Assembly: GCA_017535865.1 (NCBI GenBank)
Contig: JAFXTM010000037.1
Location: 1 to 46,796 of the forward strand
From: Oscillospiraceae bacterium
GTDB taxonomy: Bacteria; Bacillota; Clostridia; Oscillospirales; Oscillospiraceae
DNA: 46,796 nucleotides
Direction of reading: 5' to 3'
Both the position numbers and the translations under genes were made by a program. The notes beneath the pieces were generated by a model. It ran no database searches. It saw only the letters and a program-made list of their open reading frames with translations, and was not told where the DNA came from. Position 1 is the first letter of the stretch; every line of letters begins with the position of its first letter. This document shows, in pieces, positions 1 through 8,715 of this stretch.

Positions 1-1
1 C

Positions 2-976
<975 letters not shown>

Positions 977-979
977 AGG

Positions 980-1007
980 TTTACAGCACCGCATGTGTTT
1001 GTAATAA
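980..1007 (+). promoter_or_regulatory. Possible weak promoter before rpsP
   Basis: TTTACA at 980-985 and TAATAA at 1002-1007 are separated by 16 bp in the 61-bp ffh-rpsP gap. The match is modest and readthrough from ffh is equally possible. Confidence 0.35.
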
Positions 1008-1037
1008 AATCGATTTTTATTTGGAGGTGAAAATAGA

Positions 1038-1274
1038 ATGGTTAAGATCAGACTTCGCAGAATGGGCGCCAAGAAGGCCCCCTACTACCGCATCGTCGTG
1101 GCGGATTCCCGCAGCCCGCGTGACGGCCGCTTCATCGAGGAGCTCGGCACCTACGATCCCATGGCGGACAGCGAGAAGCTGAAGGTCGACCAGGAGCGCG
1201 TGGCGTATTGGATCGCCAACGGCGCGCAGCCCACGGATACGGTCCGCGGCCTGCTGAAGAAGACTGAGGCCTGA
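1038..1274 (+). CDS. rpsP: 30S ribosomal protein S16
   Basis: This 78-residue protein starts [20 protein letters not shown], the highly conserved S16 N-terminus, and has the following [17 protein letters not shown] motif. S16 binds 16S rRNA in the 30S body. The ATG is preceded by TTGGAGGTGA, a strong ribosome binding site at the right distance. It lies 61 bp after ffh and 18 bp before khpA. The usual continuation rimM-trmD-rplS is missing, because the unit ends with a terminator after khpA. Confidence 0.97.
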   Translation: MVKIRLRRMGAKKAPYYRIVVADSRSPRDGRFIEELGTYDPMADSEKLKVDQERVAYWIANGAQPTDTVRGLLKKTEA

Positions 1275-1292
1275 TAAGGAGTTTCTACCGGC

Positions 1293-1523
1293 ATGAAAGA
1301 ACTTTTGACCTACATCGTACAGAGCCTTGTGGACAATCCCGATCAAGTCTCTGTGACCGAGCGCAAGGCCGACGGCGAGACCGTGTTTGAGGTCCGCGTT
1401 GCCGACGGCGATATGGGCAAGGTCATTGGCCGGCAGGGCAGGATCGTCAAACAGATCCGTATCCTCATGCGGGCCGTCGCCCAGCGTAAGGGCAAGAAGA
1501 TCTCCGTGGAGATCATGGATTGA
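1293..1523 (+). CDS. khpA: KH-domain RNA-binding protein KhpA (YlqC family)
   Basis: A 76-residue single type-II KH domain with the RNA-binding GxxG loop in GKVIGRQGRIV at about residues 43-53. KhpA in Gram-positive bacteria binds small and messenger RNAs and forms a heterodimer with KhpB (Jag/EloR), affecting cell elongation and division in streptococci. The partner Jag is also in this window at 23.2-24.0 kb. The gene follows rpsP as in most Firmicutes and is closed by an intrinsic terminator. Confidence 0.93.
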   Translation: MKELLTYIVQSLVDNPDQVSVTERKADGETVFEVRVADGDMGKVIGRQGRIVKQIRILMRAVAQRKGKKISVEIMD

Positions 1524-1528
1524 CGCGA

Positions 1529-1559
1529 AAAAGACAGAGCGCAATGCTCTGTCTTTTTC
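1529..1559 (+). terminator. Intrinsic terminator after khpA
   Basis: A perfect 12-bp stem, AAAAGACAGAGC (1529-1540) with GCTCTGTCTTTT (1546-1557), loop GCAAT. It ends the ffh-rpsP-khpA unit; the arms carry A and T runs, so it can also work for the minus strand. Confidence 0.9.
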
Positions 1560-1643
1560 ATATCCGCAGGCACGCTGCCGACGGAACCCTTTTTGATTAT
1601 TTCTTTGAAAAACAAGAATAATAACTGCGGGCGGCCTGCACTC

Positions 1644-2138
1644 TCATTCCGGCAGCCCGATCCGGGAGCGGATATAGGGCTCGACCTCGGCGATGTCCAT
1701 ATCCAGCGCGACGGCCAGCTCCCCGTGCAGCATCTCCTTCGCGCGCTTCATCGTGGCCTCGGCCCGGCTGCTCTTGGTCTTGCGCTCGGCCATGCGGGTG
1801 CTCAGCCCCTTCACGATCGACACCAGCGCTTCGCAGCTGTGGGCGCGGAACAATTCCTTATAAAATGCGTCTACATGATTGAAGCGGCTGTCAGAGCAGA
1901 TCGCCGGCTCGATGCCGGGAATCGCGTCTATCAGCGCCTCGGCCTCCCGCCGGTCCATGACCGGGCGCATATAAGCCTCTGAATCCACCGGGGCGAAGAA
2001 GGTGCCGCTTCCGACCAGCGGGGAGAGATGATAGTACAGCCTGGTCTTCGGCACGCCGGACATGTCAAGCGGCGCGACTTTGTCCACCGTGCAGACGCCG
2101 TGCTCTCCGTACACGATCTTCTGTCCGACTTCAAACAA
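1644..2138 (-). CDS. CarD/CdnL-type transcriptional regulator (RNAP-interacting domain)
   Basis: The chosen TTG start gives 164 residues beginning LFEVGQKIVYGEHGVCTV (first residue read as Met), which matches the RNA-polymerase-beta-binding Tudor-like fold shared by CarD, CdnL and the RID of Mfd. The helical C-terminal half (about residues 60-164) fits the CarD DNA-binding region. CarD proteins stabilise open promoter complexes, often at rRNA promoters. The start is set by a GGGGGGAG run 6 nt before the TTG; an ATG at 2183 would add 15 residues (MVRWIQIEYDGG) not seen in the family. It is a single gene running opposite to both neighbours. The target set cannot be told from sequence. Confidence 0.85.
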   Translation of the reverse strand: MFEVGQKIVYGEHGVCTVDKVAPLDMSGVPKTRLYYHLSPLVGSGTFFAPVDSEAYMRPVMDRREAEALIDAIPGIEPAICSDSRFNHVDAFYKELFRAHSCEALVSIVKGLSTRMAERKTKSSRAEATMKRAKEMLHGELAVALDMDIAEVEPYIRSRIGLPE

Positions 2139-2290
2139 GCTATACTCCCCCCCATCATATTCTATCTGTATCCATCTTACCATATCCCGCCGTGGATTTC
2201 CAGCGTTTTTTGTTGGAAAAAAGGTGAAAAATCTTGAAATAATCGGGACTGCGCTTTGTGTTTGTTTACTGAATGTTTGCAAATCTCATC

Positions 2291-2319
2291 TTGAAATCCT
2301 CTTTCGCCCGGTGTATATT
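2291..2319 (+). promoter_or_regulatory. Promoter for the DUF4342 gene
   Basis: TTGAAA (2291-2296), 17-bp spacer, TATATT (2314-2319). About 80 nt of leader precede the ATG at 2407, ending in AAGGAGG. Confidence 0.7.
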
Positions 2320-2406
2320 GACCCCCGGAAAGCAGGCGTGCCGGGCCCCGGCGATCCGGCAGACATTTTGTAAAAAATATAAGTTTACTGTCAAGGAGGT
2401 ACTGCC

Positions 2407-2790
2407 ATGTATATCACGATCGAAGATATCGACGCCGTGCGCGAGCGCAGCGGAGCCAGCTACGAGGAAGCACGGGAAGCCCTGGAGGTCTCCGGCGGCA
2501 GCGTGGTGGACGCGCTGGTCTATCTGGAGCAGAAAAAGAAGAGCCGGAACGATGATTTGCTCGAGAAGGTCAAGGCCATCGTAAAAGAGGGCAACGTCAA
2601 CAAGATTCGGGTGAAAAAGGACGAAAAGGTCCTGCTGAGCGTACCGGTGAACGTCGGTATCGCGGGCGGGCTGGTCACGCTGGCCGCCGCGCCCTGGTGG
2701 GGCATTCTCGCCGCCGGCGCCGCCGCCTACGGCTTTGACGTGAAGTTCGAGATCGTCAAAGAGGACGGCAGCGTCACCGACGTGTTCTGA
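2407..2790 (+). CDS. DUF4342 protein with N-terminal UBA-like helix bundle
   Basis: The 127-residue product starts with a UBA/TS-N-like three-helix segment (residues 1-45, with ERSGASYEEAREALEVSGG) of the kind found in EF-Ts and NAC proteins. A basic linker follows, then a DUF4342 region (about 50-127) with a glycine/alanine-rich hydrophobic hairpin that may touch or span the membrane. No enzyme motif is visible and the function is not known. The ribosome binding site AAGGAGG lies 7 nt before the ATG. It has its own promoter and its own terminator, so it is probably a single-gene unit. Confidence 0.85.
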   Translation: MYITIEDIDAVRERSGASYEEAREALEVSGGSVVDALVYLEQKKKSRNDDLLEKVKAIVKEGNVNKIRVKKDEKVLLSVPVNVGIAGGLVTLAAAPWWGILAAGAAAYGFDVKFEIVKEDGSVTDVF

Positions 2791-2811
2791 GTCGGCAAAA
2801 AACGGAAAACC

Positions 2812-2850
2812 TGCGGGAAACGGCAGTCATGCCGTTTCCCGCATTCTGTT
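2812..2850 (+). terminator. Intrinsic terminator after the DUF4342 gene
   Basis: A perfect 14-bp stem, TGCGGGAAACGGCA (2812-2825) with TGCCGTTTCCCGCA (2830-2843), loop GTCA, followed by TTCTGTTT. Confidence 0.88.
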
Positions 2851-2865
2851 TGCGCGGAGATCGGA

Positions 2866-2895
2866 TTGGACAAAGTCGGATGCGCATGGTATGAT
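2866..2895 (+). promoter_or_regulatory. Promoter for the PIG-L gene
   Basis: TTGGAC (2866-2871), 18-bp spacer, TATGAT (2890-2895), just after the preceding terminator. Confidence 0.7.
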
Positions 2896-2931
2896 TCTGA
2901 CAGAGAGAATCGGGCGAGAGGAGGCTGGCGC

Positions 2932-4290
2932 ATGCAGGAACAGAGAAGCTGTGGGGCGGAGAACACGGCTCCCGCACGGCCGGGACCGGGCGCGCGGCTG
3001 GCGCGGATCCCTCTGCCGCGCTTTGCCGCACTGGTCGCCGCCCTGTTTCTGCTGAGCGCGCTGGCGTGCGCCGGTGCTTTCCTCCTCCGGGGGAGAGGGC
3101 AGGCTGCGGCGGACGAGGAGACGGCGCTGATCGCCGCGGCGGCCCCTGAAGAGAGCCCTGCGGCTCCGGAGGCGGAGACCGCGCCGGAGGAAAGAACGCC
3201 CGAAACGGCTCGTCTCCTTTCCGTCTCCACGAGCCTCGGCGAAGAGCAAAGCCTTCTCCTGCTGGACGGCGACTACCGGACAGATGTGAGCCTGCGCGAT
3301 ATGGCGATCACGGTTCGTGCCGAGGAGGAGATCGCCGCCCTCTATCTGATCTGGGGGGACTATCCGGAGACCTGGGAGCTCGAAGTGGAGGGAGTACGGT
3401 ACGACGAGGGGAAGAACGGCTTCCTGCACGAGCTCGTTCTGCTCGAGAGCCCCGCGGACAGCCTCACGATCCGCACGCCCGCCGCCGGGACGCGGCTCTG
3501 CGATCTCTATGCCTACGCCGCCGGGACCCTCCCGGATGAGGTCCAGCAGTGGTCCTGCCCGGAGGAAAAGGCCGAGCTCCTGATCTTTTCGACGCACGCG
3601 GACGACGAGCTCGTCTTTTTTGGCGGGCTGATCCCCTACTATGCCCAGGTCTGCGGGAAAAAGGTGCAGCTCGTGTACATGACCACGAACTACTACGACG
3701 AGGATGACTACCGGCTGCGCCCGCACGAGGCCCTCAACGGCCTGTGGACGGCCGGCGCGCGGGTTTACCCCATGACGAACATGCAGCCGGATCACCTCTG
3801 CTGGAGCGTCGAGGAGGCGGAGAAGCTGTACGATAAGGAGCAGTTTCTGGCCTTTCAGGTAGAGCAGATCCGGAGATTCAAGCCGGAGGTGATCGTCGCA
3901 CAGGACCACAACGGCGAATACGGCCACGGTGTCCACCAGCTTGCGGTCCGGACGCTGGAGCGGGCAGTCGAGGCGGCTGCGGACAGCGCGCAGTTTCCCG
4001 AGAGCGCCGCGGAATACGGCGTGTGGGACACGCCCAAGACCTACCTGCATCTATACGGCCCAAAGGAGGAGCGGACAGTCCTCAACTACGAGACTCCCGC
4101 TGCGGTCCTGGGCTGGCGTTCCCCCTTTGAGATCGCGCTTTTGGCCTATGAAAAGCATGAGACGCAGCAGAAATGGGACTTTGAGGTCTACGGCTATGAG
4201 AGCGAGTACGATTCCCATAGCTTCGGCCTGTACCGCAGTCTGGTCGGGCCGGACGAGGAGCGCCGGGACCTCTTCGAGCATCTCCCCTGA
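2932..4290 (+). CDS. Membrane-anchored PIG-L family deacetylase
   Basis: The 452-residue protein has a short basic N-terminus, one membrane segment (about residues 24-46) and an Ala/Glu/Pro-rich linker, so the rest should lie outside the cell. A beta-rich region of about 120 residues precedes the PIG-L fold (about residues 213-445). Zinc/catalytic motifs are HADDE at about 223 (the family usually has HPDDE) and DHNGEYGHGVHQ at about 325-336. PIG-L enzymes remove N-acetyl groups from sugar conjugates such as GlcNAc-inositol or mycothiol precursors; the substrate here is unknown and an envelope glycan is an inference. The ATG at 2932 is chosen because AGAGGAGG lies just upstream; a TTG at 2866 is inside the promoter. 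Confidence 0.85.
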   Translation: MQEQRSCGAENTAPARPGPGARLARIPLPRFAALVAALFLLSALACAGAFLLRGRGQAAADEETALIAAAAPEESPAAPEAETAPEERTPETARLLSVSTSLGEEQSLLLLDGDYRTDVSLRDMAITVRAEEEIAALYLIWGDYPETWELEVEGVRYDEGKNGFLHELVLLESPADSLTIRTPAAGTRLCDLYAYAAGTLPDEVQQWSCPEEKAELLIFSTHADDELVFFGGLIPYYAQVCGKKVQLVYMTTNYYDEDDYRLRPHEALNGLWTAGARVYPMTNMQPDHLCWSVEEAEKLYDKEQFLAFQVEQIRRFKPEVIVAQDHNGEYGHGVHQLAVRTLERAVEAAADSAQFPESAAEYGVWDTPKTYLHLYGPKEERTVLNYETPAAVLGWRSPFEIALLAYEKHETQQKWDFEVYGYESEYDSHSFGLYRSLVGPDEERRDLFEHLP

Positions 4291-4296
4291 CGCCGT

Positions 4297-4325
4297 TTGA
4301 CAGAGGCGGAAGGGGCACGTATAAT
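4297..4325 (+). promoter_or_regulatory. Consensus promoter for mutY
   Basis: TTGACA (4297-4302), exactly 17 bp, TATAAT (4320-4325). It is a full consensus sigma-A promoter, unusual for a repair gene, and starts 7 bp after the upstream stop. Confidence 0.88.
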
Positions 4326-4355
4326 ACAGAAAAACGCAGGGTTGGGGAGAAGGGC

Positions 4356-5402
4356 ATGACGGACGCAGAGATCATACGCGAGGCCGCGGCGCGGCTGACG
4401 GACTGGTATCGCCGGAACCGGCGGGACCTGCCCTGGCGCTGCGCGCCTACGCCCTATCATGTCTGGATCTCGGAGATCATGCTGCAGCAGACCCGGATCG
4501 AGGCGGTGCTTGGCTATTATGCGCGTTTCCTGGAGGCGCTGCCGGAACTGTCCGATCTCGCGGCCGTGGAGGAGGACAGGCTCCTGAAGCTCTGGGAGGG
4601 CCTGGGCTATTACAGTCGCGCCCGGAATCTGAAAAAGGCGGCCGGGCAGGTCATGGAGCGCTATGGCGGCGTGCTGCCGCGTTCCGCGGCGGAACTGAAA
4701 ACGCTCCCCGGCATCGGGGACTACACCGCCGGAGCCATCGCCTCCATCGCCTACGGCGAGCCGGAGCCCGCCGTGGACGGGAACGTCCTGCGGGTCGTGA
4801 TGCGCCTGCTGGCCTGCCCGGACGATGTACTGCTCCCGGCGACACGAAGACGCGTCACGGAACTGCTGCGCGCGGCCTATCCCCGCGGGGAGGAGGCGGC
4901 GCTGCTCACCGAGGGGATCATGGAGCTCGGCGAGACGCTCTGCGCCCCGAACGCCGAGGCGCGCTGCGACCTCTGTCCGCTCAGCGGGCTCTGCCGCGCC
5001 TGCCGGAACGGCTCGGCGCGGGAGTATCCGGTCCGCTCTCCGGCAAAGGAGCGGCGCCGGGAGACGCGCACGGTGCTGCTGCTGCGCTGCGGCGAGGCCT
5101 TCGCGATCCGTCGCCGGCCGGAGACCGGGCTGCTGGCCGGGCTTTGGGAGTACCCGAACTTTGAGGGAGACCTGGGCCCCGACGAGCTCTCCGAGCGTCT
5201 CGGCGTGCCGCTGCGCTGCACACCCTGCGGGAACGCGAAACACGTCTTTACACACGTGGAGTGGCAGATGCACGGTTACCTCGCGGACTGCGAGACAAGG
5301 CCGGTGGGCTTTGACTGGCATACGGCGCGCGAGATCGAGGAGAGCTTCCCGATCCCGACGGCCTTCCGCCAGTATCGGAAGATCATGCTAAAGCAAGCAT
5401 GA
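4356..5402 (+). CDS. mutY: A/G-specific adenine DNA glycosylase MutY
   Basis: A 348-residue protein. It removes adenine mispaired with 8-oxoguanine. The HhH-GPD domain shows the LPWR start, SEIMLQQTRIEAVLGYY, and the hairpin LPGIGDYTAGAIASIAYGEPEPAVDGNV, whose final Asp is the catalytic residue. A [4Fe-4S] site is present as C196-x7-C-x2-C-x5-C. The C-terminal 110 residues form the NUDIX-like 8-oxoG recognition domain ending in a FPIPTAFRQYRKIM tail. It is monocistronic with its own consensus promoter and shares a bidirectional terminator with the next minus-strand gene. Confidence 0.96.
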   Translation: MTDAEIIREAAARLTDWYRRNRRDLPWRCAPTPYHVWISEIMLQQTRIEAVLGYYARFLEALPELSDLAAVEEDRLLKLWEGLGYYSRARNLKKAAGQVMERYGGVLPRSAAELKTLPGIGDYTAGAIASIAYGEPEPAVDGNVLRVVMRLLACPDDVLLPATRRRVTELLRAAYPRGEEAALLTEGIMELGETLCAPNAEARCDLCPLSGLCRACRNGSAREYPVRSPAKERRRETRTVLLLRCGEAFAIRRRPETGLLAGLWEYPNFEGDLGPDELSERLGVPLRCTPCGNAKHVFTHVEWQMHGYLADCETRPVGFDWHTAREIEESFPIPTAFRQYRKIMLKQA

Positions 5403-5407
5403 AAAAA

Positions 5408-5440
5408 GGGACGGCAGCGAAAGCTGCCGTCCCTGCCGTT
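5408..5440. terminator. Bidirectional terminator between mutY and the surface-protein gene
   Basis: GGGACGGCAGC (5408-5418) pairs perfectly with GCTGCCGTCCC (5423-5433), loop GAAA. An A-run lies on the left and GTTTTCT on the right, so it can serve both convergent genes. Confidence 0.85.
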
Positions 5441-5456
5441 TTCTGTTGCGTGAGGA

Positions 5457-6617
5457 TCACTTGTCCTCGTCCTCACCCTCGTCATCGTATTCGTCGTCAT
5501 ATTCGTCGTCGTATTCGTCGTCATATTCGTCGTAGTCGTCGCTCCCGCGGTAACGGTTGCGGATGGAATGGATTACCAGCGAGACGATCCCCGCCAGGAT
5601 CCCGAGCAGGATGAGCCCGATCACACCGCGCAGCAGCCAGGGGTTGAGCGAGGAACCGGAGCGCGTGGGCGCGGGGGTTGGCTCCTCAGTCGGCTCCGGC
5701 TCGACCTTCGGCGTGGGGATGGGCGTCGGTTCCGGGGTCGGTTCCGGCGTCGGCTCCGGGGTGGGCTCCACAGTCGGCTCCGGCGTAGCCGGCGTCTCGG
5801 TCAGCTGCTCTGTGCCGGCTTCCGGTGGGGCCTCGGTCCTCTCTGCGGGTGGCGCCGTCTCGGTGACCGCGGCGGCCGCGGCGGTCTGGGTGCCGCGATG
5901 CACAAAGATGGGGGCCGGGGCGCTCCAGACGCGGCTGATATGGCCGACGCTCCAGAGCATACAGATAGCCCGCCAGCCGTCCATTTCAGCCGGGATGTTG
6001 CTCAGCACCAGTTCTTCCGTTTCGTTTCCGCTGAACTGCAGCGTCGGAAAGAGCTCGGCGATATTCTTCAGATTGTACCAGTCGTTGCCATCCGGACGCT
6101 GCAGGCACCACTCGTAGTCGGCTACATACTCGCCGGAGACGGTGAATGTGGCAGAGCCGCCGGCATTGACCTCCACCGACACGGGGCTCTTCAGAACATT
6201 GGGAGCCCAGGCGTCCGGCACGTATTCATGGCTGCGGACGGTCAGAGAGGCGGCGGCGTTGGACACGACGGTAGCGGCGGAACCGTTGATACGGGCTTCC
6301 ACGCTGTTGCCGAAGGAATAGTTTCCGGTCGCCTCAAGCGTGACTTCCAGGTAGACCAGATCCGTTCCGAACTTCCCTTCGACCGGCGTGCCATTTGTCG
6401 TGTACCAGGCAGAGCTCGCAACACGGCAGCCGTCCGTCGTTGTTCCGACGATGATGAGATCGAGATCCATCAGCGCGATCGGCGTGTAATTGGTCTGGAT
6501 GCGGACGGCGTTGACGGGCCAGCCGCTCGCCGCCTCGCCCTGGATCGGGGCAAAGACAAGGAAGGACAGACAGAGGAGCATAAAGAGACTGATCAGACGC
6601 TTGACAGTGATTCGCAT
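5457..6617 (-). CDS. Secreted, membrane-anchored surface protein with Pro-Thr stalk and acidic cytoplasmic tail
   Basis: The 386-residue protein has a signal peptide (about 1-30, ending GEAAS), two beta-rich regions (about 30-235; the second, SPVSVEVNAGGSATFTVSGE, resembles a bacterial Ig-like domain), a Pro/Thr/Glu stalk with PEPT repeats (about 255-320), one transmembrane helix (about 333-355), a basic stop-transfer segment and a tail of DDEY repeats ending EDEDK. It has no LPXTG motif. It looks like a cell-surface adhesin or sensor whose very acidic tail stays in the cytoplasm. Function is unknown. The gene has its own promoter and a GAGGGGGA ribosome binding site. Confidence 0.75.
   Translation of the reverse strand: MRITVKRLISLFMLLCLSFLVFAPIQGEAASGWPVNAVRIQTNYTPIALMDLDLIIVGTTTDGCRVASSAWYTTNGTPVEGKFGTDLVYLEVTLEATGNYSFGNSVEARINGSAATVVSNAAASLTVRSHEYVPDAWAPNVLKSPVSVEVNAGGSATFTVSGEYVADYEWCLQRPDGNDWYNLKNIAELFPTLQFSGNETEELVLSNIPAEMDGWRAICMLWSVGHISRVWSAPAPIFVHRGTQTAAAAAVTETAPPAERTEAPPEAGTEQLTETPATPEPTVEPTPEPTPEPTPEPTPIPTPKVEPEPTEEPTPAPTRSGSSLNPWLLRGVIGLILLGILAGIVSLVIHSIRNRYRGSDDYDEYDDEYDDEYDDEYDDEGEDEDK
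5481..5540 (-). repeat. 12-bp tandem repeat coding for DDEY units
   Basis: About four and a half copies of a 12-bp unit (plus strand form TCGTCGTCATAT with third-position changes) encode the YDEYDDEYDDEY acidic tail. Such repeats vary in copy number by slippage. Confidence 0.85.
5680..5800 (-). repeat. Imperfect 12-bp repeats coding for the PEPT stalk
   Basis: Repeats of a GGCTCCGGNGTC-like unit on the plus strand encode consecutive TPEP blocks of the surface-protein stalk. Third positions vary, so this is protein-level repetition that has partly decayed in the DNA. Confidence 0.75.
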
Positions 6618-6656
6618 GGATAAGTCCCCCTCACTTTTGACAGATTTCTTCTTTGC

Positions 6657-6685
6657 ATTATACCCGTATTCACGGCTGCGGTCAA
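6657..6685 (-). promoter_or_regulatory. Promoter of the surface-protein gene
   Basis: On the minus strand TTGACC (6685-6680), 17-bp spacer, TATAAT (6662-6657), 40 nt before the ATG. Confidence 0.8.
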
Positions 6686-6725
6686 GGGAGAAGCGCGGCT
6701 TTTTACAATAAATGGGGAATTTGGA

Positions 6726-6753
6726 TTGTTTTTTATACTAAATCTGGTATACT
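6726..6753 (+). promoter_or_regulatory. Promoter for mnmG
   Basis: TTGTTT (6726-6731), 16-bp spacer, TATACT (6748-6753); a second TATACT lies at 6734-6739. The leader to the ATG at 6789 is about 28 nt. Confidence 0.55.
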
Positions 6754-6788
6754 GTGAGCACAGAAAAAAGGAAGAGAGCGAGGAAAGC

Positions 6789-8659
6789 ATGGTGAGACCT
6801 TACCGGGCGGGATGTTGTGATATTGCGGTGATCGGGGCCGGACACGCCGGGATCGAGGCGGCGCTGGCCGCGGCACGCCTGGGGATGGATACGCTCTGCT
6901 TCACGGTCAATCTGGACAGCGTTGGCAATATGCCCTGCAATCCGGCCATCGGCGGCACAGGCAAGGGCCACCTCGTCCGCGAGCTCGACGCACCGGGCGG
7001 CGAGATGGCGAAGGCCGCGGACCGCGCCTGTATCCAGTACCGGATGCTCAACCGCGGCAAGGGCCCGGCAGTCCATTCCCTGCGCGCGCAGGCAGACCGC
7101 CGCCGTTACCAGGAGGTCATGAAGGAGACGCTGGAGCGGCAGGAGCACCTGCGCGTCAAGCAGGCGGAGGTCGTGGACATCGGCGTGGAGGACGGGCGGG
7201 TCGTGAGCGTCACGACGCACACCGGAGCGGTCTATGCCTGCCGCGCGGTGATCATCGCCTCGGGCACCTATCTGGACAGCCGCACCATTGTGGGCGAGGT
7301 CGTTCGCGCCTCCGGCCCGGACGGCCTGGCCTCGGCGCCGGCGCTCTCCGTGTGCCTGCGCGGGCTGGGGCTGTCGCTGCGCCGCTTCAAGACCGGCACG
7401 CCGCCGCGCGTCAACGCCCGGAGCGTGGACTTCTCCAAGATGGAACTGCAGCCGGGCGACGAGGAGCCGGAGGCTTTCTCCTTCTCGACCGGGACACCGC
7501 CGGAAACCGTGCCGTCTGCTACCTGACCTATACCAACGAACAGACGCACGCGATCATCCGCGAAAACCTCGACCGCAGCCCGCTCTACGGCGGGGCGATC
7601 GAGGGCGTCGGGCCGCGCTACTGCCCGAGCATCGAGACAAAGATCGTGAGCTTTCCGGACAAACAACGCCACCAGCTCTTCATCGAGCCGATGGGCCTGC
7701 ACACGCAGGAGCTCTATATCCAGGGCTTCTCCTCCTCCCTGCCCGAGGAGGTGCAGGTCCGCATGCTGCACACGGTCCCGGGGCTCGAACACGCGGAGAT
7801 GACGCGCTGCGCCTACGCCATTGAGTACGACTGCCTGGACCCGACCGAGCTGCGCCCCACGCTCGAGTGCAAAACGGTCGCCGGCCTCTACGGGGCCGGG
7901 CAGTTCAACGGCTCTTCCGGCTATGAGGAGGCGGCGGTGCAGGGCTTCGTGGCAGGTGTGAACGCAGCGCTCAAGCTCAAGGGCGAAGAACCGCTGATCC
8001 TGCGCCGCAGCGACTGTTATATCGGCACGCTCATCGACGATCTGGTCACCAAGGGCACGAACGAGCCCTACCGCATGATGACGTCCCGCAGCGAATACCG
8101 TCTGCTGCACCGCCAGGACAACGCCGACGAGCGCCTGAGCGCGATCGGGCGGCGCATCGGCCTTGTAAGTGAGGAGCGCCTCCGGGCTGTGCAGGAGAAA
8201 TACGCGGCGGTAGAGCGGGAGCTTGCGCGGCTCGAGCGCTGTCACATCGCGCCCACGGAAGCGCTCAACGCGCTGCTCGCGGAACGCGGGACGGCACCGG
8301 TCGCGAGCGGGGTCTCCCTCGCGGACCTGATCCGCCGCCCGCAGCTGAGCTATGCGGATACGGCGCCCTTTGATCCCGAACGGCCGGAGCTGCCGCGCCC
8401 CGTGGCCCGTCAGGTGGAGATCCGCCTGCAGTACGAGGGCTATATCAAGCGCCAGCTGCGGCAGGTCGAAGACTTTACGCGCCTGGAGGACCGCGCGCTG
8501 CCCCCGGAGCTCGACTACGACCGGGTGACGGGGCTGCGCCTCGAGGCGCGGGAGAAGCTGAAAAAGATCCGCCCCGAGAGCTTCGGCCAGGCGAGCCGCA
8601 TCTCCGGCGTCTCTCCGGCGGATATCGCCGTGCTGATGATCTGGCTGGAGACAAAGTAA
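6789..8659 (+). pseudogene. mnmG: tRNA U34 carboxymethylaminomethyl synthase subunit MnmG (GidA), interrupted by a one-base frameshift
   Basis: MnmG with MnmE makes cmnm5U34 in tRNA using FAD and 5,10-methylenetetrahydrofolate. The first frame (from ATG 6789, ribosome binding site GAGGAAAG) has the FAD motif [12 protein letters not shown], the conserved CNPAIGG and [10 protein letters not shown], then runs into a stop at 7526. The rest of the protein ([46 protein letters not shown], and a complete C-terminal MnmE-binding domain ending at 8659) lies one base earlier in register. Adding one A to the AAA run at 7504-7506 restores [15 protein letters not shown] and a normal protein of about 624 residues. 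Everything else is intact, so a sequencing or assembly error is as likely as a true mutation. mnmE is not next to it. Confidence 0.9.
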
Positions 8660-8663
8660 TACG

Positions 8664-8715
8664 GCACAGGAAGGATCCGGCCTGACGCTTCCGTCAGGCC
8701 GGATCCTTCCTGTGC
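8664..8715. terminator. Long perfect hairpin terminator between mnmG and the PAP2 gene
   Basis: GCACAGGAAGGATCCGGCCT continuing to 8687 pairs without mismatch with 8692-8715, a 24-bp stem with loop CTTC. It abuts the stop codon of the convergent PAP2 gene (8716), so it probably serves both directions. Confidence 0.85.

Noticed and set aside
5481-5800. CRISPR-like array
   Set aside because: Short-period repeats without spacers, in frame with a protein stalk and tail; no cas genes nearby.
7495-7526. Programmed -1 frameshift in mnmG
   Set aside because: No slippery heptamer of the X-XXY-YYZ kind is present (the site reads CCGGAAACC) and no family member is known to use recoding; a missing base explains it better.
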